Source: Synchiropus splendidus (taxonomy: Eukaryota; Chordata; Actinopteri; Syngnathiformes; Callionymidae). From it: 64,000 bases of DNA. The stretch spans positions 17,948,866 through 18,012,865 of the forward strand of contig NC_071343.1 of the NCBI RefSeq assembly GCF_027744825.2, written 5' to 3'. This document shows, in pieces, positions 38,431-64,000 of the stretch; position 1 is the first letter of the stretch; each line of letters starts with the position of its first letter. The position numbers were made by a program, and so were the translations under genes. Under the pieces are notes generated by a model that saw only the letters and a program-made list of their open reading frames with translations, was not told the DNA's origin and ran no database searches.

Positions 38431-38481
38431 CATACTGTTCTGATCACAAAACCACCTTGGTTTTGTGATCAGAACAGTATG
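38431..38481. repeat. Perfect 24-bp inverted repeat with 3-base loop
   Basis: The arm catactgttctgatcacaa with aacca (38431-38454) is followed by cct and its exact reverse complement (38458-38481). It sits directly beside a MITE at 38493 but is not part of the family consensus. Confidence 0.9.
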
Positions 38482-38492
38482 TGGTTTCGAGT

Positions 38493-38724
38493 GATGGGTA
38501 GATGAGGTTTCATGACACAGTATTGAATGCTTGATGAGGTTTCATGAAACACTGTCCTGGTTTTCAGAGGCCACCAGGTGGCACTGTCTGCTGTAAAATC
38601 TTGAACAACAACCTCACATCATTTCTAAACCAAGAGCACCATCTAGTGGCCTCTGAAAATGTGAACACTGTTTCATCAACCCTGCAATACTGTGTTTCAT
38701 GATGCCTCATCTATCCATTACTAT
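38493..38724. mobile_element. Fold-back MITE, best copy of TTCATGAAAC family
   Basis: The ends are inverted: gatgggtagatgaggtttca on the left and tgatgcctcatctatccatt on the right. Two internal inverted pairs follow, tttcatgaaacactgtcc and aacactgtttcatcaac, then agaggccaccaggtggcact and caccatctagtggcctct. The element is almost one long palindrome. Copies or half-copies occur at 1747, 16206, 21826, 29240, 46358, 49071 and 50061. It has no coding capacity. Confidence 0.75.
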
Positions 38725-39804
38725 TGAGTGGTCTGTAAACAAAATGACTTGGGGGAAAAATAATAATCATGAAATATTGATAATAAGGGACAGGTGCTTG
38801 AATGTAACTGGTGTTCTGGATTACCACCTGAATCCTTGAAGGATTTACTTGCTGAGCGCACAGATGCAGCGCTTTCTTGTTATGCTGTTGTCTGTTGTGC
38901 GAGCTAGTTCTGATGAAGAAAGTGTTGGGTTACAAATGATACCATGGTGATGTCTTTCAATGCAGGTCTTGTTTGTTTCCTTCATCTGATATTTGATGTT
39001 TCAAACACACTATCAGACAAATAAAATGGTTTATTTCTGCTGAAAATGTTAACATTCGGTTCGGTCTAATACATGAACCATTTCATTTCAAGGTGAAATC
39101 CTCCACTCAGCAAATGATTCCTAACAGAGACAGTGGACTTCAGTGGCTGAAACATGGGAACACAGAGAAAATTAGTGGTGAGGAAGGTGACCTCTCGCCG
39201 CTCAAGAGGGACCACGTTCATTTGCAACATGTCTGAAGACAAAGAGCTCCCATGCGGCTCGGCCGACTTCGCACACACTTCACATGAAAGCAACAATGCG
39301 GCGCAGCGGAGTAACATGCAATTAAAGAAAATGTCGATATCTTCAGCGTCGGTCTGGGGCATGGTCATGATGTGATCACAGCTATTTATCTTTATCTTCC
39401 ACAGTGAGTCAGAGGCGTTTAGTGGACATCAAGCAGCAGCTATATGTTTAACAAGTGATATGGCTACAAAATAAGGTACTTTGGGAGGGAAAAATTCAGA
39501 AGAATAGCATCTACCAACTACCCTTTTCATCGCCTTCTGTTGATCTCAGATGTCCCGCTGAGCAGTGCAGCTTAAGGTGCAGCAACATGCAGGTGGCTGA
39601 AGAAAAATGCCAAAGTGTCAAAGTGAGAACGGAGGACTGGCTATTTTTGATGCCATATGATACGGCTAACCAGATGCTCTGAAGTGATGATGTCACTTCT
39701 CTTCACTGGTATTTTAGTCAGCCATATACAGCGCACGCTTTAAGGAAGTGTAAAACTTTACATTGCTTTCATCCTAAAAACAAAGAAATGAAACAGTCCA
39801 CTAA

Positions 39805-39840
<36 letters not shown>

Positions 39841-42800
39841 AAAAAACGTCACAAAGTGATCTGATATTTCCTTCCTTCTGGCAGCGAGGTCAATAGCTGC
39901 AGCAGATGTACAGTACATTATTAGATGAGTATGGGGAGCACAGTTGTTACCCATAGAACGCACGAAACCAGGTGAAGTATTGACGTCATATTATGGTGAC
40001 ACAAAACAAAAATGGGAAGAAATAAGTTCGAGTCACAAGGAAAAGAACACAAACTTTATTTTACAAAACAATGTAGAATCAACTTCCATAAATAGACTCC
40101 AGCACAGATTTACAGAAGGTTATTGATCCAACGTATCAAACACACCTCACCTGCTGCAGGGTGAACCTTACATGATGGCTTCTACTACGATGTGTCTCCA
40201 ATTGCACGAGGTTTTCACGAGAGCCGTGCTGTGATGTGAGTGAAAATATAAGAACTGTCTGCTCATTCAGAAAAAATGGAATAGACACTCAGTACAGTGG
40301 GTTCTATTAAACACACTTTGTGTGATTCTCTTTTCATTAATACTCAGCCAGCATGTGTTTATGTATTATACAGAACATGAGCATTTATGAGCAATACTTC
40401 CAGAGGCTATATTTGCATGCTTCATTCAAAGTTTCAGCATTGCGTTAACGCTTCCTTTAGAGCTGTATGTCAGCGGAGCCACGTGAACGCGACTATGGCT
40501 TTCTATTGCTGAGTATAGTCGAATTACTGGCGCTACATCATCGGAGCATTGCTTCATCATATCGTGACATCATCTTGAGAGTAGAGAAACAAAACTCAGC
40601 ATGGTAGCAGCAGGATAGTCGCTCAGTACTGGTAGGTTAGAATGGGTGACCACACATAGCATCAGCGGCAACATGACAGTCCATTACCAAAGACACTGTT
40701 CGAAAATACATAATTGAATATTTAAAAACAAACAGTACAAATAACGAAAAACAGCCACCAGAAATAAAATAAAATCTAGAGTATTTAAATAACTGTAGCT
40801 CTGAGAGGTGTCTCGCTGTGCGATGCTACAAAACTCTTGACGTAGAAATGTATTTTCTGGCCATCAAAGTCGTGCTACCTCAGGCCAAGGCTGTAGTTCA
40901 ACATAGCATTATTGACTCAAAATTTTAATTCCTTTACGCATTCATCTCTGAACAAACACGATCATGTTTTTCCCGTTTTCAGGTTTGACAGGACATTAAA
41001 TTATCGGCAACAGTTGTACATATCACTGCAGGTTTTCTGCTCCAGTCTTTTCTTTTTTGTATTAAACTATCGCCAAATGAGCACAAAGCCCTCGAAACGT
41101 TGTGGCAGCAAAGTCCTTGAATTGTCCTTGAATCTCATCAGCAAAGTAAACATACACTTCCCACGAGTGAGTTGCATTTGTTTCCCCTCAAATGAACCTG
41201 AAAAAGTGTTCCCGTCACGACCTCAGTTTCAAGAGACGGATCTGAAACAGGCCTTGATGTGAGGCTGTTCGCATTGCTCTCACTGAATGAAAACCTAAAT
41301 CTCATAAATAAACATGAAAATCACGTTTATTTGTCAATCGCTTACTTATTTTTCATCCCCGTACGATTAAAAATACATTGCTACACAGCGTCTCTCACAC
41401 ACACACACCAAACAAAATGACTGATGAGCAGTAAATGTTCACATCAATACACATTCAGCTTCAGTTTTATTCAAAGTGAACATGACTATTTGTAACCAAG
41501 GTGATGGTCTATAGAGACTCATACATCCAGATGCTTGATTAACCCTTGTGATCTGAAAAACGACCCCAGCTTCCTCTAAAAACATGAAAAATCACAATGC
41601 GTTCTGGTAGATGCGGGTGCTTACGCATGCAGAGCATAAACACGGATTTGCTGTCATAACCCACGGTGACAGAGGCATCAATGAGCTGAAATGGAAATGA
41701 GACCCTCTGATCATGGCTCGGAAGGATCACGCCTACTTTGTGTTCCATACTCCAAATGAGCTGCATGTGTGTGCAAACACACACACCAGCGCTGTTTTAT
41801 GCTATAAGCTCCACTGTTGTTTTATGGAACAGCAGAGAGAGCGGAGAACGACGGAATGCCAGCGTGGGTGAACTGAACCTGGTTCAACGGCAGCATGTTT
41901 TGGAAGGGCTTCCAAAACTTCAAATGGCTACTAGCATTAAGCTGAAGGTCATTGCCAACGTACACTACTCACTAAAGTTCAGAACCTTTTGGGTGAAATT
42001 TGAGGTGTACAGTAAGTTTAAACAACACTCTTTTCCTCGCTCCAAAAAACGTATATAAAGTAGACCAGTGTTTTTCAACCGGAGAGACTGCCAAGTGTGC
42101 CATGATCCAGTTTCACCCAATTTGTCCGGAGATGGAGGTGGGCGCTATGATGACATTAAATCATGAGAAGCTCTTGACAAGCTACCAACGTGAGGAGATG
42201 GATTTGGTCACGTTCTTTCTATACACTATAGATCTATGCTGACACTACTACGCTCCAACACATGCAGCGCGCAGTGTTGCGCAACGCTCCTCTTCCAACA
42301 CACTCACAGCGAAAAAGCCGGTCAAATGCGCAACTTGTGACCACACACCTTCACGACAGAAAGATGGATTGTTCCTTAGCGGACCCACTACGCCAAAGAC
42401 AACAGAGCTGACGTGACCTCTCGCTTCAGAACTTTATTGCCACCTGTAAACTAGCAAAGTTTGCTTCGTGTTTTAGAAGTCCATTGAAATCTAAATGCAG
42501 AACCAAATAAATGTGCTCCAAAATGTGAAGAGAGAAAGAGTCATTGTTGTTATGAAGCAAGCTGAGGCAAAGAATTGTAAGGATTTGTTAGGAAATTCCC
42601 CAAACCAGAATAAAATCATGTAAAAGACAGAGTGATAAAATTGAAACAGTTATTTAAAATAAATAAATTAATTCTGATATATATTTGCCATATTTCCCAG
42701 CCCCTTCTGGAGACTTTTTCAAACAAATACATTTTCTGCAATTTGTCACTGCAAATAACAGGTCAAAATAGCGGAGTGTCAGAAGTTAAGATTTTTCACA

Positions 42801-44700
42801 AATGAAAAGGGTTTTTCTCCAAGACTTTCAACTAAGCACAATTGTGCTTTGGCCAAGGTCCTTTGTTGGTAAACCTCAGAGGGTTTTTTCAACTAACCAA
42901 GTGGCTAGAAGAAGGTTGCAAAACACTCATCTCCGTCTCGTGCTGTTGTCAAGTCAACTAAATGAGGAATTGTGCCCCACTCATCTTAAAGTGTGGCGCT
43001 CAGCTATTGAGGTTCTCGAGTTAGAATCCTGTACATGATGATCCCACTGAGGTGTTCTATGGGTGTGTGGAGAAAGTGTGGGCCACCCAGCAGCAGCTGT
43101 TGGCAGCAGCAACGGTGAATCCTTGGATTCAGCAGCAACGGTGCGGCCAGGATGAACGCTGTTGTCCATGAAGGTGTGACTTGTTTAGATATTTTAAGGT
43201 ACCTCTACCTTGAAATAAGTGAAAAAAACTGTCAACAGACCAATGCTTGATACGTAAAATGCATCGTCTTAGAACAAGACGTCATTTGTATCGTGAATTT
43301 ATTTTAAATCAAGTGGGATGAAAGAATTTTGAATAGGCAGATGGGGGTCAAAAATTTTAAACGTAGACAAAGTTTATTGCTGAACATTTATTGTCTTTGC
43401 TTTAGGGTTCTCTGTGGTTCAAAATATATACATTCTCCTCCTTTACCACAGACTCACAACATAGACTTGGCCTTCTTCTTGAGGCAAGCATTCATCTGGC
43501 TTCCCATCTTTCACTGAACTATTTCACCATAATAAGTTCTGGGGGGAATTTTTAGATTTATTCATGGCATTTATAGCGAGCACAGGTCATAACACCAACG
43601 TATTTGAATTGTTTTTTTTTTTTATTTAATTTGAGCTATATGTGTTTATCAAAGGAACAGGACTGTAGATTGGCCCAAAACTCTTTGTCGCCAATGAAAA
43701 TTGTCAATAAACAAGAATTTCTTTTTTCATCGATAACAGAAGACCCGTGGGAAGGACTGGAGCAATTGGTGAATGAAAATGTCTCCAAAAAAGGCAAGAA
43801 TGAAGAGTCTATCAGTGACACAATAGTTGAATCGGGAAGTCGACCAGCAGTCAGACGAGAGGCTGGAACATACCACTGGATGAAAGCAGGGGACGTCCAT
43901 GCTGATGCAACATTTCACGGCACTGAACATGCTCATGCAAAGAATGCAAATGAGCAACATGTTGGATGAGCCGAGAGCATGAGGATGTATCCCGTGCCAG
44001 AAGGACCTCTATGATGCATGAGATATTGGTGTCAACAGATTAAAAAAATGGCAAAAATATTACCAATTACTAGCTCTTGCAGACCACAGAATCTGCACTG
44101 GATTTGGCCCCCGGGCCTTCAGTTTGACAAATGTGGTCTGACTGGACACTGACTGGTGCCCTTGCTTGCCTTAAATGTGCCTGGAGTGGAGTGGCATTTA
44201 TCATCAGGACGCCGTTCACAGTGAGGCCTTCATTCATCAAAGGACAACCACGTCTATGCCTCTCTCTGACTCTTCCAATCTCTCCGTCTCCGTTGCAGCC
44301 TGTTGACAACACTCTGCTCAGCGGCGCCTCGCCCTGACAGCATCCTGTTTAAAGCCTCGCCATGGCGAGGCCCTGTTGCTCTGTTGTTAGCTGTTGTCAT
44401 GTGAGCCTGGTATAGAATACCAAGTCTACTGGCTTCTCCTGCGTAGAGATTTTTGGTGAAACTACTGAAACAGTGAACATTTGGATTTGAGCGTTTAAAT
44501 GTCCCCAAGAATATAGGTTCATCCTGGAATTTTTACCCAAAAGTCCAAACATTTCATGAGTCATATATGTAGAAGGAATCAGGAATCCTGGATAAAAATT
44601 CAATTTAATTAAAAATATACATATTTTACATTCACTTTCTTAAAGCTACACATGCTATTTCAGTGTCACAAAGTAATATGTTTTTTTTTTCTTAAGTTTT
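38725..44700. other. Intergenic and distal pcbp3 3' flank, no gene seen
   Basis: This stretch is AT-rich with many short ORFs but no protein motif in splice context. The text at 42063 (accagtgtttttcaaccgga) resembles a hAT-type terminus, but I could not find its partner. Confidence 0.45.
39804..39840. repeat. (ATT)n microsatellite
   Basis: About 12 ATT units. Confidence 0.95.
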
Positions 44701-44712
44701 GTTTTTTCTTTA

Positions 44713-44718
44713 TTTATT
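44713..44718 (-). terminator. Candidate pcbp3 poly(A) signal
   Basis: AATAAA on the minus strand lies about 405 bases past the pcbp3 stop, inside a strongly AT-rich 3' region with further TTTATT copies nearby. PCBP genes often use several sites, so this is only one candidate. Confidence 0.3.
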
Positions 44719-45120
44719 TTCATTACATTTTTAGTTTTTATTATTTTTAATATATTTGATTGTTTTAAAAAACTTTTTTAAAACTTTTATTTATTTTTAA
44801 CTTTTTACTTTTCTTAAGCTTATCACTGTCTCCACCAATCACACATTTGAGTCTCATTTCCTGAAGTCAACTGAAGTCTGACTGTTGCCGGGACAGTCAG
44901 TCAGATTTTCCCTTTCTTCCTCCAGAAAATGTGATGAGAGAAACAACAAATAAAATCCTAGAAAATGACAGACAGACAGGATGCAACAAGGTGTAGGAAA
45001 GTCATCCATGGAACAGCAGTGTGCATATACTCATTGGCTGTGATCATCAAAAGTGAAGACTACGGCAATAAAGGAAACGTTCTTGCTAAAGGTCACGTGA
45101 CGCACAGAGGGCAGTAGCAA

Positions 45121-62842
<17,722 letters not shown>

Positions 62843-62922
62843 GCTCAGTGATGTATTCAGTCCAGGGTCCAGGGTTGGATGTTTGTGTAATGAGTGTATG
62901 CACGATGGTACTCCAGCGTCAC

Positions 62923-64000
62923 CTGCTGACAAGAACACACACACATGCTGTTTATTTATCATCAAAAATCTTAGCTCTTTAGCTTTTGACGTGCTGTGCG
63001 ACACATTGTTTTGTAAGATGAGCAGCAACTAAAAAGACCCTGAGAACACCAGCGATAAACATGGCTCATACAGTTGATCCTACCTCTATAAAGGTTTCTG
63101 CCATGGAATGTGGAACAAATTTTATTTTGAAAGGTTACTGGATGCTTTTATTTTCTCACAGTATTCTGCTTCCTGTCTGCTGGAGCCATGCTCAGCTGAA
63201 AAGATGCGTTTGTGCCTTGGCTGCGACTGATAAAGAAGAGAGTAGGATCAGAGACGCACATATCATTAGCTGAAACACACAGGGATTCAAATGGCTACTT
63301 GTCACGTGTGCAACACAGAGCAAAAGATCAGAAAGAAACTGCAGGGTTTCATGCGTGTGGTGCAAAATAAGCCGCCTTGCCTTCAGAAATAAGATCTAAA
63401 GATTCTGCCCCAGCACTGATCGAGAAGCCATAGATATAGAGATAAAACCAAGTGGAAACATCACACTAAGCGGAAAAAAACATGAAAGTGCAGCGGATGA
63501 TGGTGGTTCTATGTGCTTTTTTTTAAAACAGAAAACAAAAAAGAAACATAACTAAATGGGGATGGGAGCGCGTTTCCAAAAATCCTAGTGGAAACCTTGA
63601 ACTGGGGGTCAAATGTGACCAGATCAGCACCACCTGATTCAAAGTGAGTTCAGTTCAATTCAGTGAGTTGAGCACATTCACCCGATCTGCGAGTCTCTCC
63701 ACTCCAAAATACACAAGATGCTTTGTTATGATGGTGCGCTTGCCTGCTGATGTCATGGGCAGGAAAGAGCTGAGCGATCAGTCCACAGCGCGAGACAGGA
63801 GGAAGTCATGTGCTGCGTGAGCATGAAAAACTTCTACGGACCTGTGCACTGCTGTGTAGAGTGGGCTGGTGAGTCACTGGTGCGCCTAAGAACACACTTC
63901 ATCTTGTCAATCTGGCACTGCTAGCTTCAGCTGACCATTTATTTATACATGTTTATAGTTTGGATAAAACTTCCCAGTATAGTTGTGTCATTTCATGACC
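62923..64000 (-). other. pcbp3 upstream intron or 5' flank
   Basis: The first coding exon has a splice acceptor, so at least one 5' untranslated (or alternative coding) exon lies to the right. I could not identify it here, and it is probably beyond the window. No other gene is seen. Confidence 0.5.

Noticed and set aside
42063..42420. Possible hAT terminus (accagtgtttttcaacc)
   Set aside because: I could not find a matching inverted end or target duplication, so no element is called.
43604..43969. 121-codon plus-strand ORF with charged C-terminal half
   Set aside because: It looked exon-like but has no family motif and starts in an AT-rich, poly-T region without an acceptor in a fitting place.

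Overview
This is a window of vertebrate genomic DNA, almost certainly from a teleost fish. It has split genes with GT-AG introns, a low gene density, long (AT)n arrays and many short fish-type DNA transposons. Three protein-coding genes are clearly recognisable by family. A fourth, intronless gene of unknown family looks intact. I saw no rRNA, tRNA or CRISPR array.

Layout. (1) 872-7358, plus strand: the last six coding exons of an aryl hydrocarbon receptor gene (ahr). They carry the end of the PAS region, the whole ligand-binding PAS-B domain, the transactivation domain and the stop; the bHLH and PAS-A exons lie to the left of the window. (2) 7359-22474: about 15 kb without a convincing gene. 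It holds two possible ahr poly(A) signals, fold-back elements, a Tigger-like repeat and (AT)n arrays. (3) 22475-23263, minus strand: single-exon lrrc3, a small leucine-rich-repeat membrane protein. (4) 23264-45120: about 22 kb without a certain gene, rich in transposon relics. These include a complete-looking hAT element (36600-37680) with a BED zinc-finger remnant and an 8-bp target-site duplication, and a perfect 24-bp-arm hairpin (38431-38481) beside an orphan exon-like ORF. (5) 45121-62842, minus strand: the complete coding sequence of pcbp3, a poly(C)-binding protein with three KH domains, in 12 exons that join in frame to 321 aa.

The most unusual locus lies inside the 5.6-kb pcbp3 intron at 55512-61100. 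On the same strand as pcbp3 it holds an uninterrupted 427-codon ORF (57536-58819) for a type I membrane protein with a signal peptide, an N-terminal Cys-containing region, three Ig-like domains, a transmembrane helix and a short tail ending in a PDZ-ligand-like DSAV. IgSF genes normally have one exon per domain, so an intact intronless copy suggests a retrogene or a lineage-specific intronless family. A hAT-like element with TIRs and a near-matching 8-bp target duplication (56454-57450) ends 10 bp from its only nearby poly(A) signal. Upstream of it (59260-60430) is a broken coding-like block that I could not identify.

The lrrc3-pcbp3 linkage matches the human 21q22.3 neighbourhood as I know it. 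The genes do not form an operon and have unrelated jobs: ligand-activated transcription (ahr), synaptic or membrane adhesion-type LRR protein (lrrc3), and RNA binding (pcbp3).
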